From contig NZ_CP050063.1 of NCBI RefSeq assembly GCF_011604685.1, positions 4,548,501 to 4,612,500 of the forward strand: a stretch of DNA of 64,000 nt, read 5' to 3'. Source of the DNA: Spirosoma aureum. Its GTDB lineage: Bacteria > Bacteroidota > Bacteroidia > Cytophagales > Spirosomataceae. How positions within the stretch are numbered: position 1 is the stretch's first letter; each line of letters starts with the position of its first letter. This document shows, piece after piece, positions 8,068-17,266 of this stretch. The notes beneath the pieces are model-generated. The model ran no database searches and had not been told where the DNA came from. It was given only the letters and a program-made list of their open reading frames with translations. Both the position numbers and the translations under genes were made by a program.

Positions 8068-8267
8068 GGTCTGAAAGTCAAGGGCGGGGAGCATGGAGAA
8101 GAACGCGTTCGGTTAGGGACATCCAGAAACCGCTATACGGTGCTCCTTTCCGTTCGTTCTTTTGCTTTCCTGCGGGATTTTTTTCAATTTTGTGTATGTT
8201 GTCTAAATACCATCTCTTTTTAGGGAACGGTATTTTGTTATAAAGAAGACAACTTAGTGCCAATCAC

Positions 8268-9224
8268 ATGACTTCCGAACACGTAAAGTGCCTGATCATC
8301 GGCTCCGGCCCGGCTGGCTATACAGCTGCTATATACGCATCGCGGGCTAACATGAAACCCGTTATGTATCAGGGACCACAGCCTGGTGGCCAATTAACCA
8401 TTACCAACGAGGTTGATAATTTTCCGGGCTATCCTGACGGTGTTCAGGGGCCACAGATGATGCAGGATTTAGAAAACCAGGCCCGCCGATTTGGTACGGA
8501 TGTTCGCTATGGTTTGGTGACCAGCGTCGATTTCTCCGGGCATCCGCACCGGGCAATCGTTGATGATAAACACGAAATAACAGCTGATTCCGTCATTATT
8601 TCGACGGGTGCATCGGCCAAATGGCTGGGGTTGCCCTCAGAAATGCGATTAAATGGCCGGGGCGTTTCTGCCTGCGCTGTTTGCGACGGATTTTTCTTTC
8701 GTGGGCAGGATGTGGCCATAATCGGTGCGGGCGATACGGCAGCCGAAGAAGCCAGCTACCTGGCTAATCTCTGCCGTAAAGTATATATGCTCGTTCGGCG
8801 TGACGAAATGCGGGCGTCGAAGTTCATGCAGCAACGCGTAAAAACCGCGCCAAACATCGAAATTCTGTTCAACACCGAAACCGTAGAAGTGCTTGGTGAC
8901 GACGAAGTGTCGGGCGTTCGGGTGAAGAATACTGTAACGGGCGAAGAAAGCGTTTTAGACGTGACCGGCTTTTTCGTAGCCATCGGTCATAAACCAAATA
9001 CGGACATTTTTCGGGAGTACCTTGAGATGGATGAGAGTGGTTATATCCTGACAGAAAAAGGAAGTACCCGAACCAACATACCCGGTGTCTTTGCCTGCGG
9101 AGATGCCCAGGATAACGTCTATCGTCAGGCCATAACGGCAGCCGGAACGGGTTGCATGGCCGCACTCGACGCTGAACGTTATCTGGTCACAGTAGAAATG
9201 CAGGAACAACAACTTGTTCATTAA
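8268..9224 (+). CDS. trxB: Thioredoxin-disulfide reductase TrxB
   Basis: FAD enzyme that passes NADPH electrons to thioredoxin. The 318-aa length is standard. GSGPAG (12-17) binds FAD, GQLTITNEVDNFPG is a family hallmark, C136-A-V-C139 is the redox pair, GAGDTAAEEASYLA (from 153) binds NADPH, and the C-terminal GVFACGDAQDNVYRQAITAAG is the second FAD segment. It appears monocistronic: the gap before it is 200 bp and an imperfect inverted repeat follows. It can support thioredoxin-dependent reduction of MsrB, though the membrane-anchored MsrB here would need a transmembrane electron carrier. Confidence 0.97.
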   Translation: MTSEHVKCLIIGSGPAGYTAAIYASRANMKPVMYQGPQPGGQLTITNEVDNFPGYPDGVQGPQMMQDLENQARRFGTDVRYGLVTSVDFSGHPHRAIVDDKHEITADSVIISTGASAKWLGLPSEMRLNGRGVSACAVCDGFFFRGQDVAIIGAGDTAAEEASYLANLCRKVYMLVRRDEMRASKFMQQRVKTAPNIEILFNTETVEVLGDDEVSGVRVKNTVTGEESVLDVTGFFVAIGHKPNTDIFREYLEMDESGYILTEKGSTRTNIPGVFACGDAQDNVYRQAITAAGTGCMAALDAERYLVTVEMQEQQLVH

Positions 9225-9230
9225 CTTACT

Positions 9231-9308
9231 AGTTTTCAGAGGTTAATTTTCAGCGGCCAGTGCACCCGAAAGCATGCGTCAGCCACTAAAAATTAACATC
9301 TGAAAACT
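9231..9308. repeat. 27-bp imperfect inverted repeat after trxB
   Basis: Arms 9231-9257 and 9282-9308 are complementary at 24 of 27 positions; the loop is 24 nt. The outer bases agttttcaga and tctgaaaact pair perfectly. It lies just before the peptidase start (9317) and could end trxB transcription or be a short repetitive palindrome. Confidence 0.55.
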
Positions 9309-9316
9309 CATCTTTG

Positions 9317-10393
9317 ATGCTGATGAGAAAAACGGCTGTTCGATGGCTCCTGGCCATCAGTTGCCTGTGTTTTACCGTAACGGCACAGGCCCAGGAACGG
9401 GGGCGATTTAAGAAAAACCTTACGATTACGCCCAAAAATCAATTTAACCCGAATGCACCAGTCGTCGAACAGCCTCAAAAAGCGGATGACCCATTCGAGC
9501 AGGAAGCTACCCAACTGCGCTTTAATAGCCAGTTTGAGCCCAAAAAAGAACTTAATAAGGTCGTTAGTGAAGATACCAGCACAATTGACCAGGGTGAAGC
9601 CAGCGTTGTTGAAGTAATTGACTCAGTCCTTGTTGGTAATGAGTGGGTTAAAATCGCTGATTATTACGCAGTCTGGGATTCCCGAACCATTGACCCGTAT
9701 AATATTAACCCACTTGAGTTTAACGAAGCTATCGATATTAAACTCTATGACCCGCCTGCAAACCGCTACTGGTCAGCTCCATTGAACGAAGGGAAAATGA
9801 CATCAAACTTCGGGTATCGGTGGGGGCGCTGGCATACAGGCACTGATCTCGATCTGGAAACCGGCGATCCGGTCTACGCTGCTTTTGATGGTATCGTGCG
9901 CGTAGTCGGCTGGGATGGTAATGGATATGGCCGCTATGTACTGGTTCGCCACTACAACGGTCTTGAAACGCTTTATGGGCACATGTCCAAGCAAACCGTA
10001 GAAACGAATCAACTCGTGAAAGCGGGTGATCAGGTGGGGTTAGGCGGCAATACGGGCCGAAGTTATGGGGCTCACCTGCACTTTGAAACACGCTACGAAG
10101 GCAACCCATTCAGTCCATTAAACATTTACTCATTTCCGGAAAATTCGATCATCTCTGATCACTTTCTGTTGACTGGGTCCGTGTGGGATTATCTCCGTGG
10201 AGGCCGTTCGGCATCCTCCGAATCCAGCTCGCGGCCACGATTTAAACGAACCGTATTGCATCGCGTCCGTTCGGGCGAGACACTCAGTTCAATCGCCAGT
10301 CGCTATGGGATGTCCGTATCAGCATTGACTCGTAAAAATCACCTTTCATCGCGGTCGCGAATCCGGCCTGGGCAAAAACTGAGAGTGAATTAG
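9317..10393 (+). CDS. M23 metallopeptidase with C-terminal LysM domain
   Basis: Peptidoglycan endopeptidase of about 358 aa. Starts: ATG at 9317 or 9323; the TTG at 9314 is unlikely. A signal peptide ends near VTAQAQ. The M23 domain spans about 160-275 and its LytM metal ligands are present: H173 and D177 in WHTGTDLD, and the HLH of GAHLHFE at 253-255; H222 in YGHM completes the site. A LysM domain (about 313-358, HRVRSGETLSSIASRYGMSV) binds glycan chains. The order is the reverse of many LysM-M23 proteins. It should act in the periplasm in cell-wall remodelling or division. A terminator follows at 10421-10459. Confidence 0.93.
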   Translation: MLMRKTAVRWLLAISCLCFTVTAQAQERGRFKKNLTITPKNQFNPNAPVVEQPQKADDPFEQEATQLRFNSQFEPKKELNKVVSEDTSTIDQGEASVVEVIDSVLVGNEWVKIADYYAVWDSRTIDPYNINPLEFNEAIDIKLYDPPANRYWSAPLNEGKMTSNFGYRWGRWHTGTDLDLETGDPVYAAFDGIVRVVGWDGNGYGRYVLVRHYNGLETLYGHMSKQTVETNQLVKAGDQVGLGGNTGRSYGAHLHFETRYEGNPFSPLNIYSFPENSIISDHFLLTGSVWDYLRGGRSASSESSSRPRFKRTVLHRVRSGETLSSIASRYGMSVSALTRKNHLSSRSRIRPGQKLRVN

Positions 10394-10420
10394 AGAATCA
10401 TAAATTTTATAATGCCTGCC

Positions 10421-10459
10421 AAAAGGCCTCCTCCTCCTAAAAGGGCGAGTAGGCCTTTT
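10421..10459 (+). terminator. Rho-independent-like terminator after the M23 gene
   Basis: aaaaggcct (10421-10429) pairs with aggcctttt (10451-10459), and the stem continues partly inward through cctcctc/gggcgag. TTTT ends the second arm, followed by cttgttttt. It is 28 bp after the M23 stop and is nearly symmetrical, so it may also serve the minus-strand remnant at 10476-10673. Confidence 0.75.
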
Positions 10460-10475
10460 CTTGTTTTTGAGGCAG

Positions 10476-10673
10476 CTAAAATTGACCCGTTACGTAGTAA
10501 ATGAGCACTGCCCCTGAATTTGATGGCTTCATTTCAGTAAGCGTCTTCCTCAATTCAGTCGAAAAATTGGACAATTGGGCCAAAGCTGTCTGGTCAGAAG
10601 CCGGTGAACGACTAGTTTTATCCAGCAAATAGCCGCCTGAATCAAAATCGCATAGGGCGATAAGTGGGCTGCT
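10476..10673 (-). pseudogene. Possible 3' remnant of a gene, 65 codons
   Basis: Reading leftward from the stop at 10674-10676, a frame stays open to a TAG at 10476-10478. It contains LIALCDFDSGGYLLDKT and ends KPSNSGAVLIYYVTGQF, which resembles a real C-terminus. There is no early start codon and no family that I recognise. A plus-strand frame at 10501-10632 (MSTAPEFDGF, 43 aa) occupies the same bases and looks less natural. The stretch 10394-10686 otherwise holds only the terminator. Confidence 0.3.
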
Positions 10674-10686
10674 TTACTGGTGTATA

Positions 10687-13149
10687 ATGAAGATACTTCT
10701 CTTTGCGCTCGTTATTCTTTTAGTTCCAGGCGATCTATGGGCTCAACAGTCAAAATCTGGCATCGTTATGGGTTCGGTGCAGGATACGAGTGGTAGACCG
10801 TTAGGCATGATGAGCCTACTGCTGCTCAAAGCCACCGACTCCACCCTGGTGAAAGGGGCTGTCAGTAATGAGCGGGGGCATTACGAAATGGAATTAATTC
10901 CGCCCGGAACCTACCGCATGGCGGGTTCACAGGTGGGCTATCAGAAAGTCTATTCCGAAGTATTCACAGTTGGTGATGAGCAATGGAAACTCCAGCTGTT
11001 GCCATTGACCATGCAGGAAGAAACCCGACAATTGACCAATGTGACCGTAAAAGCACAAAAGCCATTCATTGAACAGCAGATAGACAAAACGATACTGAAC
11101 GTCGAGAATAGTATTGTGGCGAGTGGCGGAACGGCACTTGAAGTGCTCGAAAAGGCACCCGGCGTTGTTGTCGATCTTCAGTCAGACCGCATTAGCCTGA
11201 AAGGACGTGAAAATGTGCTGGTCATGATCGACGGGAAGCCGACCTACCTGTCTGGCAATCAGGTTCTGGATCTGTTGCGTAATACCCCCAGTAATACCGT
11301 CGAGACCATTGAGCTGATTACGAATCCACCCGCTCGCTACGATGCTGCCGGAACGGCTGGCATTATCAATATTCGCCTGAAACGCAACAAATCGAGTCAG
11401 CCGCTAAACGGCAATCTGACCGCCGGGGTGGGGCAGGGGCGTTTCCTGAAATACAATACGGCACTTACGCTTAACGCCCGAAAAGACCAGTGGAGCCTGT
11501 TCGGTAACTATGCCTTCGACCAGCGAGATTACTGGTCAGTGGCTACCATTGACCGGCGGTTTGCATCAGCCGCGCAACCTACGCTAATCCGGCAGGACGG
11601 CTATCGACCCATTCAGAATACGACCCATACCTTCCGGCTGGGTGCTGATTATTCGCTGGATAAACGCAATACGATCGGTGTTTTGCTGAATGGCACAAAC
11701 GTCAGTAACAAATCGCAGGGAGGAACAGAAAGTGACATTTTCAAATCCGGCGTTCTGACATCCTCAGAGCGAACGCAGAATGACAACAAACGGAGCATTG
11801 ATCGGTTGGCAGCAAACCTGAATTTCCGGCATCGATTCGACACGACAGGTCGGGGTGGTAAAGGGCGGGAGCTTATGGTAGATGTCGATTATTCAGATGC
11901 GTCGTTTCGGCCGACCGAGCAGTTCGAAACGCGCTTTCTGAATGCCCAGGAAATAGAAACAGGGCCACGGGATTTTCAGCGACTGACTACAAACTCAAAG
12001 GCGCTGATTCGAGCCGCAAAAACCGATTATAGTCACCCCATCGATAAGCAAACGAGGCTTGAGGCAGGATGGAAAAGCAGTTATGTAACGCTGAATAACG
12101 ATTTGCTGGTTGAGACTAAACGTGTTGAAAATGGGCAAAATGTTCCCTGGCAGGTAGATAACGGTCGAACAAATCAGTTCGAATACCGGGAGCTCATCCA
12201 CGCAGCCTACCTTACGGGTCGTCGTACCTGGACCGACTGGACTTTACAGGTGGGCATTCGTGCAGAACGAACGCAGACGGAAGCTTATTCGGTTACAGCC
12301 CAGAATACCGTTGACCGAACCTATCTGAATCTGTTCCCAACGGTGTCGCTTACACGAACGGTGGGCGATAAACATCAGTTTCTGTACTCGTTTAGCCGTC
12401 GAATCGACCGTCCGGATTACCAGTATCTGAATCCGTTCATCCGAATATTTAGCCCCTACGCCTATCAGCAGGGGAACCCATACCTGAAACCTCAATTCAC
12501 TGACGCCTTCCAGGTTGCCTACAGTTATAAAGAAGAAACGACGATTAGTTTTGGCTACAACCGAACCCGAGACGTAATTGTCGATATTAATGAACAGAAC
12601 GATGCAACGGGCGAGACCCGGATCACGTTTACAAACCTGGCCGAGCAAACGAACATGAGTATCAATGTGAGTGCTCCCATCCGAATTACGCCCTGGTGGT
12701 CATCCCGAAATTCGGCGAGCGTATTTCATACTGCCTATCAGGCCGAAATCGGCGGTACTCCATTGGATTATAGCTGGTTAGCTATGAATCTGAATAGTAA
12801 TCATTCGTTCGTTTTTGCGAATGGAATCACAGCCGAACTGTCAGCATCTTACAATTCGCCCTATGTCTATAGCCAGAATAAAATGCAGGCATTTGGTCAA
12901 CTAAGCGTTGGTGTTCAGAAAAGCATCTGGCAAAAGAAAGCGACGTTACGATTTAACTGGAGCGATTTGTTCCAGACGCAACGGTTTCGGGGAACGGTTC
13001 AATTCCAGAATATGGATTTCAACTTTGCGACCTACAGCGAAACCCGCGTTGCCCGGCTGACATTTACGTACACTTTTGGTAATCGGGAGATCAAAGGTGC
13101 TGGTAACCGTCGAACGGTTTCCGAAGATGAACAACGTCGCATAAACTAA
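10687..13149 (+). CDS. TonB-receptor-like outer membrane beta-barrel protein
   Basis: 820 aa. The signal peptide ends at LWAQQ. A carboxypeptidase-regulatory-like domain (about 23-105, SGIVMGSVQDTSGRPLGMMS) is followed by a plug domain (about 120-230, ALEVLEKAPGVVVD and VLVMIDGKPTYLS) and a C-terminal barrel (about 235-800) of the OMP_b-brl_3 type common in Bacteroidota. The family is related to SusC/TonB-dependent transporters but often lacks a SusD partner, as here; cargo is unknown. The last strand is not at the very end: a basic tail KGAGNRRTVSEDEQRR follows. No adjacent sigma/anti-sigma pair regulates it in cis. Confidence 0.88.
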   Translation: MKILLFALVILLVPGDLWAQQSKSGIVMGSVQDTSGRPLGMMSLLLLKATDSTLVKGAVSNERGHYEMELIPPGTYRMAGSQVGYQKVYSEVFTVGDEQWKLQLLPLTMQEETRQLTNVTVKAQKPFIEQQIDKTILNVENSIVASGGTALEVLEKAPGVVVDLQSDRISLKGRENVLVMIDGKPTYLSGNQVLDLLRNTPSNTVETIELITNPPARYDAAGTAGIINIRLKRNKSSQPLNGNLTAGVGQGRFLKYNTALTLNARKDQWSLFGNYAFDQRDYWSVATIDRRFASAAQPTLIRQDGYRPIQNTTHTFRLGADYSLDKRNTIGVLLNGTNVSNKSQGGTESDIFKSGVLTSSERTQNDNKRSIDRLAANLNFRHRFDTTGRGGKGRELMVDVDYSDASFRPTEQFETRFLNAQEIETGPRDFQRLTTNSKALIRAAKTDYSHPIDKQTRLEAGWKSSYVTLNNDLLVETKRVENGQNVPWQVDNGRTNQFEYRELIHAAYLTGRRTWTDWTLQVGIRAERTQTEAYSVTAQNTVDRTYLNLFPTVSLTRTVGDKHQFLYSFSRRIDRPDYQYLNPFIRIFSPYAYQQGNPYLKPQFTDAFQVAYSYKEETTISFGYNRTRDVIVDINEQNDATGETRITFTNLAEQTNMSINVSAPIRITPWWSSRNSASVFHTAYQAEIGGTPLDYSWLAMNLNSNHSFVFANGITAELSASYNSPYVYSQNKMQAFGQLSVGVQKSIWQKKATLRFNWSDLFQTQRFRGTVQFQNMDFNFATYSETRVARLTFTYTFGNREIKGAGNRRTVSEDEQRRIN

Positions 13150-13241
13150 TGAATAAATTTTCGATCCGGAAACACTAGATCCAAAACAGGTCAAGTGAGG
13201 TGTTCATCAGATCGTTCCTATCAACTATAAATGGTTTTACT

Positions 13242-13691
13242 ATGACTAAAGTGGCAATGAGTGAATGGTACCCAGGTAAAAAACTAATAATCACTCAACT
13301 CAGTGGAGACATTAAAGAAACTGACGTAGTTCTCTGGGAGAAATCGCTTCAGGATGCGCTGTCCCAAATAGGCGATCACCGTAGTTTCAAGATTTTTGTT
13401 AACCTCCATGGTTTCACGGCAACCGATATCGCTACCCACAAACGATTTAGGGGAATTATTCCGGAAACATTAGCCCGATACGGCTGGAAAGTCGGCTACG
13501 TGGATTTGTTCGGGGAGGCCGCCAATATGCGCTTCACGAATACCAGAGGAATTACCTGCATGGCGGCTGCGCACACGCATCAGGATTCTACGAAGATTGA
13601 TGCCTACGAACAACGCTTTGGCAGAGAAAATGAACACTTTTTCACTGACCCACAAAAAGCATACGAATGGATCGACAGCGTTCACATATAA
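13242..13691 (+). CDS. SpoIIAA-like (STAS-related) protein
   Basis: 149 aa from the ATG at 13242; the longer frame starts at GTG and adds 14 residues of poor character, and another ATG at 13257 is possible. The alternating strands and helices (KLIITQLSGDI, SFKIFVNLHGF, KVGYVDLFG, ending FFTDPQKAYEWIDS) fit the SpoIIAA-like fold of about 120-130 aa, whose members may bind lipids or regulate partners. This is fold-level recognition, so the exact role is unknown. The 3' end and the following bases (13670-13722) recur at 17212-17266. Confidence 0.6.
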   Translation: MTKVAMSEWYPGKKLIITQLSGDIKETDVVLWEKSLQDALSQIGDHRSFKIFVNLHGFTATDIATHKRFRGIIPETLARYGWKVGYVDLFGEAANMRFTNTRGITCMAAAHTHQDSTKIDAYEQRFGRENEHFFTDPQKAYEWIDSVHI

Positions 13692-13722
13692 TGGATTGAC
13701 TTTGACCAGTTGGTAAGAGCTG
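13670..13722. repeat. Direct repeat copy A (flanks sensor kinase)
   Basis: gatcgacagcgttcac, then ataatggattgac, then accagttggtaagagctg. It aligns with 17212-17266 at 47 of 53 positions plus a 2-nt gap. It covers the last codons and stop of the SpoIIAA-like gene and then an antisense copy of the SSYQLVKVN end of the GH9-deacetylase gene. Confidence 0.7.
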
Positions 13723-13884
13723 ATTAGTCGTTCGAAAGGAGGTCATAGCGAGCCGCTTATGCATTTTGATGATTCTAAATGCCAATTTTAAATCAACTTG
13801 ATGAAAGTGAACTCAGAAACAAGTACAAATCTTTGTCAATAAGCTCTTGCACTCGTTCGTGTAGTCTGACTGTTTAGAGGTTGT

Positions 13885-16872
13885 TTACAGAGGAATTCTG
13901 ATTTCTACCCTGGTACCGGTCAATGGTTCTACTTTATCAATGATGGTCAGCGTTGCCTCTTTCCCCATCTGCTGATTAAAGGCATCGAATGTGTCTTTGG
14001 TGATCGATTCACCACGGGAGGTGTGTCCTTCTTTTTTACTGCTTTTGGCTCGACCAACACCATTGTCTTCAATAATGCAAAGTAGGGTATCGGCTTGTTT
14101 TTCAACCTGTATGCGGAGTAGTTTGTCGCCAGTTTTGGGCATTAATCCGTGCCATATCGCATTTTCCACAAAAGGCTGAAACAGCATGGGCGGTAGTAAC
14201 GTATCATAGAGACTATCCGCGTCGTCGATAATAAATTGATAACTAAACTCATTATTGAACCGCATGGCTTCCAGTTCGACATACATTTTCAGGGTTTCGA
14301 TCACCTGCTCTAGTTTCATTTGCTGGTAATTCGAATTCTCTAAAATCTTCCTGACTAGTTTAGAAAATTTAGAGAGATATTTCACGCCTTCAATCGCTTT
14401 ATTGGTAATAATGAAATTTTGAATGGAATTGAGGGAGTTGAAAATAAAGTGCGGATTCATCTGACTCTGGAGCGCTTTTAGCTTCCACTCGCTAATCTGG
14501 AGCGCTGTTTTATGCTTTTCGTTCAGGAAGCGAATTCTAATCTGAACGATCGCCCAAATTGCACTGGCTACCAATAAGGCAAGCAGGCTACGGAACCACC
14601 AGGTTTGCCAGAAAGGGGGAGTAATGGTAAACGCAAATGTTGCCTCCTGACGACTCTCTACCCCATCGGCATTGATGGCTTTTACGTGCAGAACATAGGC
14701 ATTTGGCGATAGGTTATTGGCCGTAATGCTGTTTTGGCTCGACAATGCCGACCAGGAAGCTCCGGGCAGGCCAGCGAGCTTATAGGTATAACGAATTCCG
14801 GATGGGTCGCTTAAACTGATACCTGTAAATTGAAAATTGAGCGAATTCTGAAAATAAGGCAATTCCTCGTTGGCAACTATAGTGCTGGCACCGGTCGACG
14901 GTTCATGCGTGTTTTGCGCCAACTGAGCTGAAACAATATGGACTGGAGGGCTCATCGAAGTCTTTGGAATTGCTGATAGAACGAACCGCATGGCTCCTTT
15001 TGAAGTGCCTGCCCATAGGTTGCCGTCATTGTCTTTCAGGAAGGATACGATCTGCCATGTATTGTCAAGAATGCCACTATTCCGGTTAAAAATTCGGGAT
15101 CTGAACTGCCCTTTTTCTTTAGGCCGTTTCAGGTCAATACGCATAATACCGCCAAATGATCCTACCCATAATTGCCCTTCATGATCAAATTCCAGATCGA
15201 GGACACTGTCATTCTGTAGACCCTGGCGTGTCGTAATTGTCTCAACCGAAACGATGGCTCCCTTCTCGTCTAACCTTATTTTGCGGATGCCTTTGCCAAT
15301 CGTACCCACCCAGATAGCGCCTTCGGAGTCAGTTTTTATGGACTGAATAAATACCTGTTCAGTATTTGTTTTTTTAGACACATCCGTCCAGCGTTTACCG
15401 TCGAAAATGCGTAGACCGTACGTGCCAATCCATATTCGATTTTGCTTGTCCTGATACAGGGCCAGGATATCATCGACGGCCATAGCCGGGGGTGAATCAA
15501 TCGTCGTCCATTGACCCTGCTGGTATCTAAATAATTTTTCCCGGTTGCCCATCCAAATGATGTCGTGAAGGGTATCTTCCAGGAAGGCCGAACAGAATTT
15601 TCCGGTCGACGTTATTTTGTTGATCTGACTGCTACTGAATTTGAAAACGCCATCGGCATCACAGGAAAGCCATAAATTACCCTTATGGTCGAACCTGGTA
15701 AAATGAATAGGGAGGCCGCTGGGTTTTGTTCCGGTAAAAGACGGGAATGGCTGAAAAAGCCGGCCACGCTGGTAAGCCGTAAAGGCTCCATTGCAGCCGC
15801 CAAAATAAATGATGCCATTTTTGTCTTTGCCAAGCGAATAGACTTCGTCATTCAGCAACCCGTTGGCTTTGGTGAAAACATCAATAAACCGCTCTCTGCA
15901 CTGAATTAACCCCTCCGGCGAGGTGAGCCATATGTTTCCTTCGGTATCCTTACTTATGCCCAGACATTTATCGCTGGGTAGACTGTTTTGCGTGTTAAGT
16001 TGGGTGACTTTGCCCTTGTCAATGCAAATCGCGCCCTGGTTGGTTGCCAGCCACAATCGCTGACGCTTATCGGTCAAAATGTCGAACACGCGCAGTTTAG
16101 AGGGAAGTATCGCCGAATACAGCGGAGTAGCCGTTCCTGATTTGTATTCGAGTATACCCTGTTCGTAGGTGCCAATCAGCATCCGGTTGCCGATACGTAC
16201 CAGACAGCGTGCTTCAATGGGTTTACCGTTGGGGTATTTTACTTCGGTAAATCGATTTTTATCGAATAAAAAAAGGTGGTAGGTATTACTGACCAGTAAC
16301 TGTCCGGAAGGCAATTGGCTAACCCCCCAAAGATGACTGACAGGTTGATTCTGTACATCGCGTTGAAAAAGCTTCGGCGTTGCGCCGGGGTTATCGAAGC
16401 AAAGCAGGCCCTGAGCACTGGTAGCCCAAATACGTCCGTCCCGATCCTGAGTGATTCCGAAAACCCGTTCAATCGGTACGTTGCCTGCTGAGGTAATATT
16501 TTGGAAGCGGCCCTGTTTCCAGATGCTAATGCCGTTGAAGGTGCCAATCCAGATATTTTGGTCTTTATCCTGGAATAAGCTAAGTGCCTGGTTGTTAACT
16601 AATCCGTTGTTAACAGTGAAATTTTTGAAAGTTGCCCCATCGAATCGCCCTACTCCACCATACGTACCAACCCATAAATAGCCATCGCGATCCTGAAGTG
16701 AAGCAAAACAATAAGATGAGGGTAGCCCATCGTTGGCCGAAAATTGCCGACACATAAATGGTTGGGCGTTAGCGCTCAAAACAGCAATTGACGCTGCGTA
16801 AATCAGTAGCAGAATTTGCAATACCTTACAGCCTCTTGTGCTTGGTAGGTCAGGCTGGTACTCAAAGATCAT
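13885..16872 (-). CDS. Hybrid-type sensor: ligand-binding propeller plus LytS-family histidine kinase
   Basis: 995 aa. A signal segment (about 17-36) leads into a large periplasmic two-component-regulator propeller (about 40-650), with repeated blades such as DGYLWVGTYGGVGRFDG, then a Y_Y_Y domain (about 690-755), a membrane helix (about 765-785) and a His-kinase domain of the PF06580 class. The H-box is NPHFIFNSLNSIQNF with H808; PFVENAIWHGL and IEDNGVGRA are the ATP lid motifs. No receiver or DNA-binding domain is attached, so it is not a full hybrid, and no LytTR regulator is adjacent; the nearest (36392) is 20 kb away. By family precedent the propeller senses a glycan or breakdown product. 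The 55-bp direct repeats flank this gene. Confidence 0.92.
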   Translation of the reverse strand: MIFEYQPDLPSTRGCKVLQILLLIYAASIAVLSANAQPFMCRQFSANDGLPSSYCFASLQDRDGYLWVGTYGGVGRFDGATFKNFTVNNGLVNNQALSLFQDKDQNIWIGTFNGISIWKQGRFQNITSAGNVPIERVFGITQDRDGRIWATSAQGLLCFDNPGATPKLFQRDVQNQPVSHLWGVSQLPSGQLLVSNTYHLFLFDKNRFTEVKYPNGKPIEARCLVRIGNRMLIGTYEQGILEYKSGTATPLYSAILPSKLRVFDILTDKRQRLWLATNQGAICIDKGKVTQLNTQNSLPSDKCLGISKDTEGNIWLTSPEGLIQCRERFIDVFTKANGLLNDEVYSLGKDKNGIIYFGGCNGAFTAYQRGRLFQPFPSFTGTKPSGLPIHFTRFDHKGNLWLSCDADGVFKFSSSQINKITSTGKFCSAFLEDTLHDIIWMGNREKLFRYQQGQWTTIDSPPAMAVDDILALYQDKQNRIWIGTYGLRIFDGKRWTDVSKKTNTEQVFIQSIKTDSEGAIWVGTIGKGIRKIRLDEKGAIVSVETITTRQGLQNDSVLDLEFDHEGQLWVGSFGGIMRIDLKRPKEKGQFRSRIFNRNSGILDNTWQIVSFLKDNDGNLWAGTSKGAMRFVLSAIPKTSMSPPVHIVSAQLAQNTHEPSTGASTIVANEELPYFQNSLNFQFTGISLSDPSGIRYTYKLAGLPGASWSALSSQNSITANNLSPNAYVLHVKAINADGVESRQEATFAFTITPPFWQTWWFRSLLALLVASAIWAIVQIRIRFLNEKHKTALQISEWKLKALQSQMNPHFIFNSLNSIQNFIITNKAIEGVKYLSKFSKLVRKILENSNYQQMKLEQVIETLKMYVELEAMRFNNEFSYQFIIDDADSLYDTLLPPMLFQPFVENAIWHGLMPKTGDKLLRIQVEKQADTLLCIIEDNGVGRAKSSKKEGHTSRGESITKDTFDAFNQQMGKEATLTIIDKVEPLTGTRVEIRIPL

Positions 16873-17112
16873 GTTCGTTGATGAACGATTATTTTGGTTG
16901 AATACCGAGCGTGCCTAAGTAATTCATTTTGGGTTTCCGCTCGATACACATACCTGCTTGTAGGTAAGTCGACAAAAAAAGACTTTTTTAATCTAGAAAA
17001 CAACGTATGTAACCCTATTTAGTTATGATGGGCCTGGGTTGCTGTTTTAATCGCTATTTGAATGGGCGGACAGCTTAAATTCTTAACCGTCTAAAGGAAG
17101 ATCTGATGGTCT
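16873..17112. other. Intergenic region upstream of the sensor kinase
   Basis: Part of the 357-bp gap between the kinase and the GH9 gene. It must hold the kinase promoter. tacctgcttgtaggta near 16951-16966 is a small inverted repeat with 5-bp arms. I see no open frame of note. The rest of the gap holds the terminator at 17113 and the repeat at 17212. Confidence 0.4.
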
Positions 17113-17142
17113 CAGGGAATTTTCATTCCCTGTATTTTTTTT
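17113..17142 (+). terminator. Orphan plus-strand terminator
   Basis: cagggaat (17113-17120), loop tttc, attccctg (17125-17132), then tatttttttt. This is a textbook stem and T-tract on the plus strand. No plus-strand gene reads into it: the nearest, the SpoIIAA-like gene, ends 3.4 kb upstream, beyond the opposite-strand kinase. Confidence 0.7.
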
Positions 17143-17211
17143 ACATTCTTAACTAGAGATCGGCTTTATAATCAGCATGGATAATGTCCCATTTTATCGA
17201 TTCGCGAAAGT

Positions 17212-17266
17212 GATCATGACAACGTTCACTTATAACTGATTGACCTTTACCAGTTGGTAAGAGCTG
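17212..17266. repeat. Direct repeat copy B (flanks sensor kinase)
   Basis: Copy of 13670-13722. Its first part carries GACAACGTTCACTTATAA, which reads DNVHL-stop, like the DSVHI-stop of the SpoIIAA-like gene, but no such gene precedes it. The second part is the true 3' end of the GH9-deacetylase gene. Confidence 0.7.

Noticed and set aside
8101..8110. gaacgcgttc palindrome upstream of trxB
   Set aside because: A 10-bp palindrome is expected by chance at this length of sequence, and no regulator is nearby.
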